Shown in pieces: positions 26,404 to 33,121 of a DNA stretch of 33,121 nt. Origin of the DNA: Magnetococcales bacterium (GTDB lineage Bacteria > Pseudomonadota > Magnetococcia > Magnetococcales > Magnetaquicoccaceae); the NCBI GenBank assembly GCA_015231915.1, contig JADGAR010000008.1:60451-93571 (forward strand), read 5' to 3'. The notes under the pieces are model-generated. The model worked only from the letters and a program-made list of their open reading frames with translations. It was not told the origin of the DNA and ran no database searches. The position numbers and the translations under genes were made by a program. Numbering within the stretch: position 1 is the stretch's first letter; the number at the start of each line of letters is the position of its first letter.

Positions 26404-26895
26404 ATGAGATTGTCATGGATTTTCGCGGCATTACTGATCATTTTCCCCTGGCTTGGCCATGGGGCGGAAAATGCCTACAAGGAAATTTACAAAAATGGCC
26501 GCTATACCGTGCGCAAGGTCGAAGGCGCCTGCAAGCTGGAGATCGTCCTGTCCAAAAACGAACGGGATTTTCAGGCGATTCTGGCCCTGTTTCCCTCGGA
26601 TGATTACTACGGAGAACTCTTCACGGAGCGGGAAAAGGTGGGTCTGGCCCGCGACAAGGTGTTGATCGCTTTCGACAATGGCAAGCCACGCGCCATTCCC
26701 TTCATCCCGGACGCGGACGCCAAGGACAGCTTCTGGCGCTGGCAGTACCTGGAAGATACCCAGGAACTATTGGGATCCATTCAAAAAAAGGGAGAAATGC
26801 GCGTCAGTTTTTCCAACGGCACCCGGAATTTCGAGTTTGCCGTCCCCTTGAAGGGGAGCGGCAAGGCGATCCAGGCGCTGCGCAACTGCCGCTAG
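26404..26895 (+). CDS. Small secreted protein, unknown function
   Basis: The product has 163 residues from ATG 26404, with GGAGGTG eight bases upstream; an earlier in-frame ATG (26329) lacks a site. It starts with a signal peptide ending near Gly-His-Gly-Ala. The mature part is a mixed alpha/beta sequence with two Cys (one in G-A-C, one near the C-terminus) that could form a disulfide. It resembles periplasmic proteins of the DUF1176/invasion-associated-locus-B style in size and character, but I cannot assign a family. The stop overlaps the pyrE stop (CTAG shared), tail to tail. Confidence 0.75.
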   Translation: MRLSWIFAALLIIFPWLGHGAENAYKEIYKNGRYTVRKVEGACKLEIVLSKNERDFQAILALFPSDDYYGELFTEREKVGLARDKVLIAFDNGKPRAIPFIPDADAKDSFWRWQYLEDTQELLGSIQKKGEMRVSFSNGTRNFEFAVPLKGSGKAIQALRNCR

Positions 26896-27560
26896 CAGGA
26901 GGAGCCGAGGACCCCCCAGCGCTCCCGATAGGCCCGGATGGCAGCCAACGGTTCCATCATGGCGGGATCACCGGACAAAAACCGTTCCAGATCCCGCAAG
27001 GTGGCGATGGCGATGACCGGCACGCCATGGAGGGCACGCACCTCTTCCACGGCGCTCGAGTCGTTCAAGCCGCGCTCCTGGCGATCCAGGGCGATGATCA
27101 CCCCGGCCAGGGTGGCACCGGCGGCCTGGATCAACGCCACCGACTCCCGTACCGAGGTTCCGGCGCTGATGACATCGTCCACCACCACGACCCGGCCCTT
27201 AAGCGGCGCGCCGATGATCGTGCCCCCCTCGCCGTGATCCTTGGCCTCCTTGCGGTTGTAGGCGTAGGGGATGTCTCGCCGGTGGTCCCGGTGCAGGGCG
27301 ATGGCCAGGGCAGAGGCCAGCGGAATGCCCTTGTAGGCCGGACCGAACACCATGTCGAACCCGACCCCGGATTGCACCAGGGCATGGGCGTAATAACGAC
27401 CGAGACGGTCCAGCAACCCGCCCCGGTCAAAAAGGCCGGCATTGAAAAAATAGGGGCTGAGGCGACCGGCCTTGGTCTGGAACTGACCAAAACGCAACAC
27501 ACCAGCCTCCAGGGCAAAGCGGAGAAAGGTTTCGCCGGAAAGATCGGGCTCGATGGACAT
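26892..27560 (-). CDS. pyrE: Orotate phosphoribosyltransferase
   Basis: The product has 222 residues from ATG 27560; a TTG start further upstream (27584) is possible. It converts orotate and PRPP to orotidine-5'-phosphate in pyrimidine synthesis. Motifs: F-G-x-F-x-x-K-A-G-R-x-S-P-Y-F near residue 30, [20 protein letters not shown] (mobile catalytic loop) and the PRPP site [12 protein letters not shown] near residue 125. The gene is alone; ftsB is divergent. Confidence 0.97.
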   Translation of the reverse strand: MSIEPDLSGETFLRFALEAGVLRFGQFQTKAGRLSPYFFNAGLFDRGGLLDRLGRYYAHALVQSGVGFDMVFGPAYKGIPLASALAIALHRDHRRDIPYAYNRKEAKDHGEGGTIIGAPLKGRVVVVDDVISAGTSVRESVALIQAAGATLAGVIIALDRQERGLNDSSAVEEVRALHGVPVIAIATLRDLERFLSGDPAMMEPLAAIRAYRERWGVLGSSC

Positions 27561-27617
27561 GACCGTTGCGCCTGAGTGTGTCAAGAGGGATGGGAATCAA
27601 CCGATGAAGTGTACGAC

Positions 27618-27908
27618 ATGAAAAGCACTACGTCCAAGGGGGTCTTGCTGGGATTGGCGCTACTGGTGGCCAATGCCTGGGCGCAATACCTCCTGTGGTT
27701 TGGCGAACAGGGGCTGGTCCGTTGGCGCCAGACCGAAAAGGAGTTGCTCACCATGCAGTCCGAGGTGGGGGATGTGGAGGCCCGCATTCAGGATTTGAAG
27801 GACGAGATCCTGCTGCTGGAAAAGGATCCCACCGCCGTGGAGGCCGTCGCGCGCCGCGATCTGGGGCTGGTCTACCCGGACGAAATCGTCTTCATCACCC
27901 CGCCTTGA
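27618..27908 (+). CDS. ftsB: Septum formation initiator / FtsB-like divisome protein
   Basis: The product has 96 residues from ATG 27618. It has one N-terminal membrane helix (~8-27) with a short cytoplasmic end, then a periplasmic coiled coil (~30-65) and a C-terminal A-R-R-D-L-G-L-V-Y-P-D-E-I-V-F. This is the layout of FtsB/DivIC, which bridges FtsL and FtsQ in the cell-division complex. The usual enolase (eno) partner is not next door. The ribosome site is weak; 14 codons upstream a second in-frame start (27576) would overlap pyrE. Confidence 0.85.
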   Translation: MKSTTSKGVLLGLALLVANAWAQYLLWFGEQGLVRWRQTEKELLTMQSEVGDVEARIQDLKDEILLLEKDPTAVEAVARRDLGLVYPDEIVFITPP

Positions 27909-27965
27909 GTCTTATTTGACCTATCATTTAAAAATCAATACATTATAAATCGAAAATGTGTTAAA

Positions 27966-30080
27966 TCAGGGCGTATGTGAACCAAGTTTGAAGCAGGCCA
28001 TGGCCTGCACCATCATGCCGGCTTGAGCGCTCAACTCTTCCGATGTGGCGGCCAACTCTTCGGAAACACCCGCGTTTTGTTGCACCGCCTGATCCAGTTG
28101 CTGGACGGATCGATTGATCTCCTCCACCCCGGCATATTGTTGTCGGCTGCACTCCGTGAGGCCCTGAATGCGGGCTGCGGTATCCTTGATATTGGGCACG
28201 AGTTTGCCGATGATGACACCGGCCTGTTCAGAGACCTGGACACTGGATGCGGAGAGTTGGCTGATCTCTCCCGCCGCCACTTGGCTGCGTTCGGCCAATT
28301 TTCTCACCTCGGCGGCCACCACGGCAAACCCCTTGCCATGTTCACCGGCCCGTGCCGCCTCGATGGCCGCATTCAATGCCAGCAGATTGGTTTGCCGGGC
28401 GATCTCTTCGACAATATTGATTTTTGCAGCGATCTCCCGCATGGCTGCAACTGCCTGGTCCACGGCATCGCCCCCCTTCTCCGCATCCTGGGCGGCCTGT
28501 ATGGCGATGGCTTGCGTGGTGTTGGCGCTGTCCGTGCTCATGTGGCAGCCTCCCGCCAACGCCGTCATGGCCGCCGAAGTGACGTCCACGGAGGTCGCCT
28601 GCTCGCTGGTTGCCTGGGCAATCGCTTGCGCGGCATCCGAGATTTCGTTGCTGCCGATGGCGACCTGTTCGGCGGCAGCGGAGATTTCGCCGACCACCTC
28701 CCGCAATTTTTCGACCATATTCCGAATGGCCAGGTAGATGCCGGACGGCTTGCCGGAGGCGTCGAACCGGATGCTCAGGTCACCCTCGGCCACTTGAGCA
28801 GCCAATGCCGCGATCACCCGCGGTTCGCCCCCCACCTGTTGCAGGATGGAGCGGGTAATGAACATTGCCAGCAGAGCGCCAATCACGAGCAGGATCCCAC
28901 TGACGATTTGGACCAAAGTCACGGCGCGTCGGGCCGAGGCTACCGCCGCCTGGGAGGTCTGATCCATATCCGAAGATGCCTCCTTGACCAGGAGGTCCAG
29001 GATGGGTTCCATGGCATGAACGGACGCGCGCATCTTCTCGGTGGCCGCAACGACCTCCTGCCCCTTGCTCACCAGTGCCAGAAAGGCCTGTTGATACTGC
29101 TGCGAGACCTGGGTCAGCGTGGTTTTGTCGTCCTCCGCAATGGCTGCGGTCGCGACCTCCTGTCGCAAATCTTCCAGTTTTTTTGTTACACTTGCGACAT
29201 ATTTCTTATCCCCGCGCAACAAGAAATCCTTTTCGTCCTTGCGCATTTCAAGATAAAGCCTGGCCAGCCCAGGAACATAACGAGCCTTTAAAACAGCCTC
29301 GATTTCATGAGCCAGATTGCGGAACGTATCGGATTTCGTCCCGACGGCTTCTGGCGGAAGCGCGATGAACTCCTTGAAATTTTTCAGGTATTGATCCGCC
29401 TTGCCGGTGAGTTCCTTTTTGATCTCGTCCGACAAGGTGGATTCGGCCACATCCGTGGCAAACCGCTTGACGAAACCTTCCAGTTGCGTGACATATTTTT
29501 GATCTTTCCTGAGTTGAAAATCCTTTTCCGCTCGACGCATTTGCAGCAATGTTACGTAGATGGCCTCGGTGTCGTAGTGTTTGATCCGTTTTTCCATCTC
29601 GTGGGCCATGGCGCGGAATTTTCCCTGCAGCCCTGATTTGTGGTCCAGACCTTGTTCCGTTTCCATGGCGGCCAGAGTCAGAAAGGCAGTCAGGTACTCC
29701 CCGATCCTTTCTTTGATCTCGCCATCCAGTTCAACACTTTTGCCATCCCCGTTGGCCAGGGCTGTCTTGAGCATCTCGTCGGTGGTCTGCCGCATGGCGA
29801 CGACACGCTGCTTGACGGCTTCGATATATTTGGACTCTTTGCGTAACAGGAAATCCTTTTCCGCGCGTCGCGCTTCCAGCATCAGGTTATGCAAATGCAA
29901 TGCGCTGGATTTTTCCACCTCCGTCCGACCGAGAACATCGTCCGTGAAGGTGGCAAGGGAACTGGTCAGAGTGGTGTTGTACTGTGCCACAATTCCCAGA
30001 AACAGCACGCCAATCAGACCAAACCCGACACCAATCAATGTCTTCAACTTAAGATTATGCAAACCGATATTATTAATCAC
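27966..30080 (-). CDS. Methyl-accepting chemotaxis protein with three repeated EKDF sensor segments
   Basis: About 704 residues from a GTG at 30080, chosen because AGGGGGG lies just before it and the sequence then begins I-N-N-I-G-L; an ATG at 30098 has no ribosome site. A membrane helix lies at ~12-33. The periplasmic part carries three copies of an R-R-A-E-K-D-F-x-L-R-K-x-x-K-Y-type motif near residues 65, 177 and 275, the sequence mark of four-helix HBM-type sensor domains. A second membrane helix follows (~385-410), then a HAMP region and the signalling domain with the tip [16 protein letters not shown]-x-G-K-G-F-A-V-V-A near 575. HBM receptors sense organic acids in known cases; the ligand here is unknown. 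It converges on ftsB. Confidence 0.95.
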   Translation of the reverse strand: MINNIGLHNLKLKTLIGVGFGLIGVLFLGIVAQYNTTLTSSLATFTDDVLGRTEVEKSSALHLHNLMLEARRAEKDFLLRKESKYIEAVKQRVVAMRQTTDEMLKTALANGDGKSVELDGEIKERIGEYLTAFLTLAAMETEQGLDHKSGLQGKFRAMAHEMEKRIKHYDTEAIYVTLLQMRRAEKDFQLRKDQKYVTQLEGFVKRFATDVAESTLSDEIKKELTGKADQYLKNFKEFIALPPEAVGTKSDTFRNLAHEIEAVLKARYVPGLARLYLEMRKDEKDFLLRGDKKYVASVTKKLEDLRQEVATAAIAEDDKTTLTQVSQQYQQAFLALVSKGQEVVAATEKMRASVHAMEPILDLLVKEASSDMDQTSQAAVASARRAVTLVQIVSGILLVIGALLAMFITRSILQQVGGEPRVIAALAAQVAEGDLSIRFDASGKPSGIYLAIRNMVEKLREVVGEISAAAEQVAIGSNEISDAAQAIAQATSEQATSVDVTSAAMTALAGGCHMSTDSANTTQAIAIQAAQDAEKGGDAVDQAVAAMREIAAKINIVEEIARQTNLLALNAAIEAARAGEHGKGFAVVAAEVRKLAERSQVAAGEISQLSASSVQVSEQAGVIIGKLVPNIKDTAARIQGLTECSRQQYAGVEEINRSVQQLDQAVQQNAGVSEELAATSEELSAQAGMMVQAMACFKLGSHTP

Positions 30081-30098
30081 AGCCCCCCCTGTCGTCAT

Positions 30099-30349
30099 TA
30101 AAAATCAAAAATTGTCTAAATTTTAATATTAAATCTTTCCTGATTATCAAGAATGATTAATAATGTGTTGGTTCAGCGTGACTTGCCATGTCCGAGCGGA
30201 AAAGCATAACCATAATGCCTTCTGCCTGTCAACACTCACGAATTGACCCACCTGCCTGACCGGACGTTCTTTCTGTAAAACGTGTCACACCATTATCGGA
30301 GCTGGCGAGCCGGATCAGGCCCATCCCATGCCATTTTTTATAACATAAA
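30099..30349. other. Intergenic region, MCP start to yejF end
   Basis: About 250 bases, AT-rich next to the receptor gene (30099-30170), which should hold its promoter. Nothing else recognised; a possible short frame (30229-30480) overlaps yejF and is a shadow. Confidence 0.5.
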
Positions 30350-31981
30350 TCATGAACCGTTCTGGATCTCCCCGCCACCGGTGGAGAGATGCAGGGCTGC
30401 GGCCAGCAGGCGTCGGGTGTAGGGCTGACGCGGCGCGGCGAACAGTTCCAGGGTGGGACCGTGTTCCACCATGCGACCATTCTGCATCACCATCACCTCG
30501 TGGGCCATGGCGCGAATGACGCGCAGGTCGTGGGAAATGAACAGATAGGCCAGGCCGTGATCGGCCTGGAGTTTTTTCAGCAGTTTGAGGATTTGCGCCT
30601 GCACCGAAAGGTCCAGGGCGCTGGTGGGTTCGTCCAGGATCAGCAGGTCGGGTTGCAGGATCATGGCGCGGGCAATGGCGATCCGTTGGCGCTGCCCGCC
30701 GGAGAATTGATGTGGATAGCGCTCCATGCTGGTCGTGTCCAGTCCCACCTCGGCCAGCATGGCCAGGACGCGCTCGCGGCGGAGGACGGGATCCGGCTCC
30801 AGGCCGTGGATTTCCAGTCCCTCGACCAGAATATCGCCGATGGTCATGCGTGGTGACAGCGAGGAAAAGGGATCCTGAAACACCACCTGAATCCGGCGTC
30901 GCAACAATCGCATGGCAGCGCGATCGGTCCCTTGCAGGTCCAGGCCGTCGAAACGCATCTCGCCTCGGCTTTCGTTCAAGCGCAGGATCGACTCGCCCAG
31001 GGTGGTCTTGCCGCTGCCCGACTCTCCCACCACCCCCAGGGTTTCCCCTTTGCGCAGGGTCAGGGTGATGCCGTCCACTGCCTTGATCCACCCCACGGTA
31101 CGCTTGAACACGCCCCGTTTGATGGGAAAGTGGCAACACACCTCGCGTGTGGTCAGCAACACGGGTGCCTGTGGGGGCCGGGGAGGCGGTTCGGAATCGG
31201 GCAGGGAACCCAGCAGGGCGCGGGTGTAGGGATGGCCAGGCGCGGCGAACAGGGTGGCGGCATCCGCCGACTCCACGATCACGCCGTGGCGCATGACGCA
31301 CACCCGATCCGCCATTTTGCGCACCATGGGCAGGTCATGGGTGATCAGCAGCATGGCCATGCCCAGTTCGTGCCGCAGCCGTGTGATCAATTCCAGGATC
31401 TGCGCCTGGATGGTCACATCCAGGGCGGTGGTGGGTTCGTCGGCGATCAGCAGGGCGGGACGCCGGGCCAGGGCCATGGCGATGAGCACCCGTTGCCGCT
31501 GACCGCCGGACAATTGATGGGGAAAAGCGTCCAGCCGGGCATCCGGGTTGTCGATGCCGGTCAGCTCGAGCAGTTCGGCGGCCCGCATGCGCAAACGTCT
31601 GGCATCGGTCTCCGGGGGGAGCGCCTCGGCCAGTTGGCGAAAGATGGGATAGACCGGATTCATGGCGGTCATGGGTTCCTGGAAGACCATGGCCACGTCG
31701 GTACCTCGCAGGGCGCGCAGTTCTTCCGGACGCATGGCCGCGATACGGCGTTCGCGGAAGCGCAGTCCATCCGCCGCGACCTGGGCCGAGGGTGGCAGCA
31801 GGTCGAGGATTGCCAGGGCTGCGACGGTTTTGCCGCTGCCCGATTCCCCCACCAGGGCCAAGGTTTCGCCAGGGGCAATGGTGAACGAGATCCCGCGCAC
31901 TGCCTCCACCAGGCCGCCTTCGCTGCGGAAGGCGATGTGCAGGTTGTCCACTGCGAGCAGGGGGGCAGAGGGTGCGTTCAT
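30350..31981 (-). CDS. yejF: Peptide ABC transporter, fused dual ATP-binding protein YejF
   Basis: The product has 543 residues with two complete ABC ATPase halves, as in YejF. First half: Walker A G-E-S-G-S-G-K-T near residue 45, signature L-S-G-G-Q near 158, Walker B with D-E-P-T-T near 180. Second half: G-E-S-G-S-G-K-T near 320, signature F-S-G-G-Q near 428, Walker B L-D-E-P-T-S near 450. A linker separates them, and each half ends with the oligopeptide-ABC extension. It energises uptake of oligopeptides; the E. coli homologue imports microcin C. The ATG at 31981 overlaps the yejE stop (ATGA), so it is co-translated. An in-frame extension upstream lies inside yejE. Confidence 0.95.
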   Translation of the reverse strand: MNAPSAPLLAVDNLHIAFRSEGGLVEAVRGISFTIAPGETLALVGESGSGKTVAALAILDLLPPSAQVAADGLRFRERRIAAMRPEELRALRGTDVAMVFQEPMTAMNPVYPIFRQLAEALPPETDARRLRMRAAELLELTGIDNPDARLDAFPHQLSGGQRQRVLIAMALARRPALLIADEPTTALDVTIQAQILELITRLRHELGMAMLLITHDLPMVRKMADRVCVMRHGVIVESADAATLFAAPGHPYTRALLGSLPDSEPPPRPPQAPVLLTTREVCCHFPIKRGVFKRTVGWIKAVDGITLTLRKGETLGVVGESGSGKTTLGESILRLNESRGEMRFDGLDLQGTDRAAMRLLRRRIQVVFQDPFSSLSPRMTIGDILVEGLEIHGLEPDPVLRRERVLAMLAEVGLDTTSMERYPHQFSGGQRQRIAIARAMILQPDLLILDEPTSALDLSVQAQILKLLKKLQADHGLAYLFISHDLRVIRAMAHEVMVMQNGRMVEHGPTLELFAAPRQPYTRRLLAAALHLSTGGGEIQNGS

Positions 31982-33012
31982 TCCTTGCGGGGATCCATGG
32001 CGTCGCGCAGCGCCTCGCCGATGAAATTGAGCATCAGCATCATCAGCACCAGTGTGACGAAGGCGGACAGGGAGAGCCACCAGGCATCGATGTTGCCTTT
32101 GCCCTGGCGCAGCAGTTCCCCCAGGCTGGGGGTGGTGGGTGGGACCCCCAGGCCGAGAAAGTCGAGGCTGGTCAGGGCCAGGATTGCGCCGGAGATGCGA
32201 AACGGCAGGAAGGTGATCACCGGGGTCATGGCGTTGGGCAGCAGGTGGCGGAACATGATGGTGCGATCCGACGCCCCCATGGCGCGTGCCGCCTTGACGT
32301 AGATCATGTTGCGGGCGCGCAGGAATTCTGCGCGCACGTAATCGGCCAGTCCCATCCAGCCGAACAGGGAGAGCAGGATCAGCAGCAGCAGGATGCTTGG
32401 ATTGAAGATGCTGGCGAAGATGATCAGCAGATAAAGTTCCGGCATGCTGCCCCAGATTTCCATGAAGCGTTGCAGGAGCAGATCGGTACGACCGCCGAAA
32501 TACCCTTGCACTGCTCCCGCCACGATACCGACCACCACGCCGATCACGGTCAGGGCCAGGGCGAACAGCACGGAGAGACGAAAGCCGTAGATCAAGCGGG
32601 CGAGCACGTCGCGGGCGCGGTCGTCGGTGCCAAGGAAGTGTTCTGTGCTTGGCGGGGCGGGTGCGGGATGGGCGGAATGGGTATCGATGGTATTGTAGCT
32701 ATGGGAAATGAGTGGAAAATAGACCCGGTTTTCCCCTTTGCGCAAATTTTCCAGGATCATGGGATCTTTGTAGTCGGTTTCGGTGACGAAATCCCCTCCG
32801 AAGAGTGTTTCCGGGTAGGCGCGGATCATAGGAAAGTAATAATTTCCTTCGTAGCGGATCAACAGGGGTTTGTCGTTGGCGATCAATTCTGCGCCCATGG
32901 TCAACAGGAACAGGGTGGAAAAGAGCCACAGGGAAACGAAGCCACGTCGGTTGGCCTTGAACCGTCGCCAGCGGCGACGCACCAGAGGGGATGGGGAGAA
33001 GAAATTCGGCAT
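31978..33012 (-). CDS. yejE: Peptide ABC transporter permease YejE
   Basis: The product has 344 residues with an N-terminal membrane helix (~25-45), a ~100-residue periplasmic loop containing N-Y-Y-F-P and F-G-G-D-F, then five more helices of the binding-protein-dependent permease fold with the cytoplasmic E-F-L-R-A-R-N-M-I-Y-V-K-A-A-R-A-M-G-A coupling stretch. This long loop and the H-F-L-G-T-D-D-R-A-R-D-V-L motif are marks of YejE. The partner permease yejB and binding protein yejA are expected upstream but are not in the 109 bases left in the window. No good ribosome site is seen; four hexameric repeats lie 12 bases before the ATG. Confidence 0.93.
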   Translation of the reverse strand: MPNFFSPSPLVRRRWRRFKANRRGFVSLWLFSTLFLLTMGAELIANDKPLLIRYEGNYYFPMIRAYPETLFGGDFVTETDYKDPMILENLRKGENRVYFPLISHSYNTIDTHSAHPAPAPPSTEHFLGTDDRARDVLARLIYGFRLSVLFALALTVIGVVVGIVAGAVQGYFGGRTDLLLQRFMEIWGSMPELYLLIIFASIFNPSILLLLILLSLFGWMGLADYVRAEFLRARNMIYVKAARAMGASDRTIMFRHLLPNAMTPVITFLPFRISGAILALTSLDFLGLGVPPTTPSLGELLRQGKGNIDAWWLSLSAFVTLVLMMLMLNFIGEALRDAMDPRKE

Positions 33013-33023
33013 GACCGTACCGC

Positions 33024-33047
33024 AACCAGAACCAGAACCAGAACCAG
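33024..33047. repeat. Hexanucleotide tandem repeat upstream of yejE
   Basis: Four perfect copies of AACCAG (CTGGTT on the coding strand) lie 12-35 bases before the yejE start codon. They sit where a ribosome site would be expected, so slippage could change the leader. Confidence 0.9.
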
Positions 33048-33079
33048 CTTGAATGGCATGGTTTTATATTATTACGGGT

Positions 33080-33100
33080 CCAGGGGGATTATCCCCCTGG
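33080..33100. repeat. CCAGGGGG hairpin repeat
   Basis: CCAGGGGG (33080-33087) and CCCCCTGG (33093-33100) form a perfect 8-bp stem with a five-base loop. The flanking GGGT before the stem matches the metH terminator hairpin read on the minus strand. No T-run follows on either strand, so it is a dispersed repeat rather than a plain terminator. A second small inverted repeat, GGGC-GAA-GCCC, reaches the window edge at 33111-33121. Confidence 0.8.
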
Positions 33101-33121
33101 TGGGATCCAAGGGCGAAGCCC

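Noticed and set aside
1-33121. tRNA, rRNA, CRISPR arrays, insertion sequences
   Set aside because: No cloverleaf-like segment, repeat-spacer pattern, or transposase frame with terminal inverted repeats was recognised by eye; small RNAs could be missed.

Overview
The window is about 33 kb of a GC-rich, gene-dense chromosome from a Gram-negative, flagellated bacterium, most likely a proteobacterium. The supporting genes are a flagellin, two chemoreceptor-type proteins, a YejE/YejF peptide importer, FtsB, HtpX and secreted proteins with Sec signals. The mix of a lone Mu-type Gam/Mor cassette, several unusual chemoreceptors and C-ending codons would fit an alphaproteobacterium or a magnetotactic Magnetococcales-like lineage. 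That placement is a guess; no magnetosome genes or rRNA are present to test it.

Layout. (1) 1-5.65 kb is accessory: a zinc-ribbon membrane protein with a LEKER repeat tail running off the left edge, a small cysteine-rich secreted protein, a Na/Pi-cotransporter-like protein with altered signature motifs, and three Mu-phage-type genes (DUF1804-like, Mor-like, Gam-like) arranged around a soluble Rossmann/chemoreceptor hybrid. (2) 6.05-7.79 kb is a large flagellin with an Ala-rich central domain. (3) 7.9-11.7 kb is a likely operon of a polytopic membrane protein, a spermidine-synthase-like protein and a B12-type radical SAM protein fused to a CxxCxxCC domain, followed by a small ORF. (4) 12.2-14.7 kb is a minus-strand operon with touching genes (anmK, metallophosphoesterase, Sel1-repeat protein), divergent from tyrS; a TauE/SafE-type permease faces tyrS. 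(5) 17.0-20.9 kb is a compact chain with overlapping genes: htpX, rpe, rsmB, a small unknown gene and an AbiEii-like nucleotidyltransferase. (6) 20.85-22.5 kb is an AT-rich island carrying a TOPRIM/OLD-nuclease-like fragment and an unknown protein with a possible PD-(D/E)xK nuclease core; it is the best candidate for an undescribed defence module. (7) 22.58-33.1 kb returns to housekeeping: metH, a secreted protein, pyrE, ftsB, a chemoreceptor with three repeated sensor segments, and yejF-yejE.

Working together: anmK fits peptidoglycan recycling, metH/pyrE/rpe/tyrS/rsmB are core metabolism and translation, and the flagellin plus receptors belong to motility. The Mu-like genes lack a transposase, tail or capsid genes, so they look like remnants or domesticated genes. 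No tRNA, rRNA, CRISPR array or insertion sequence was recognised.
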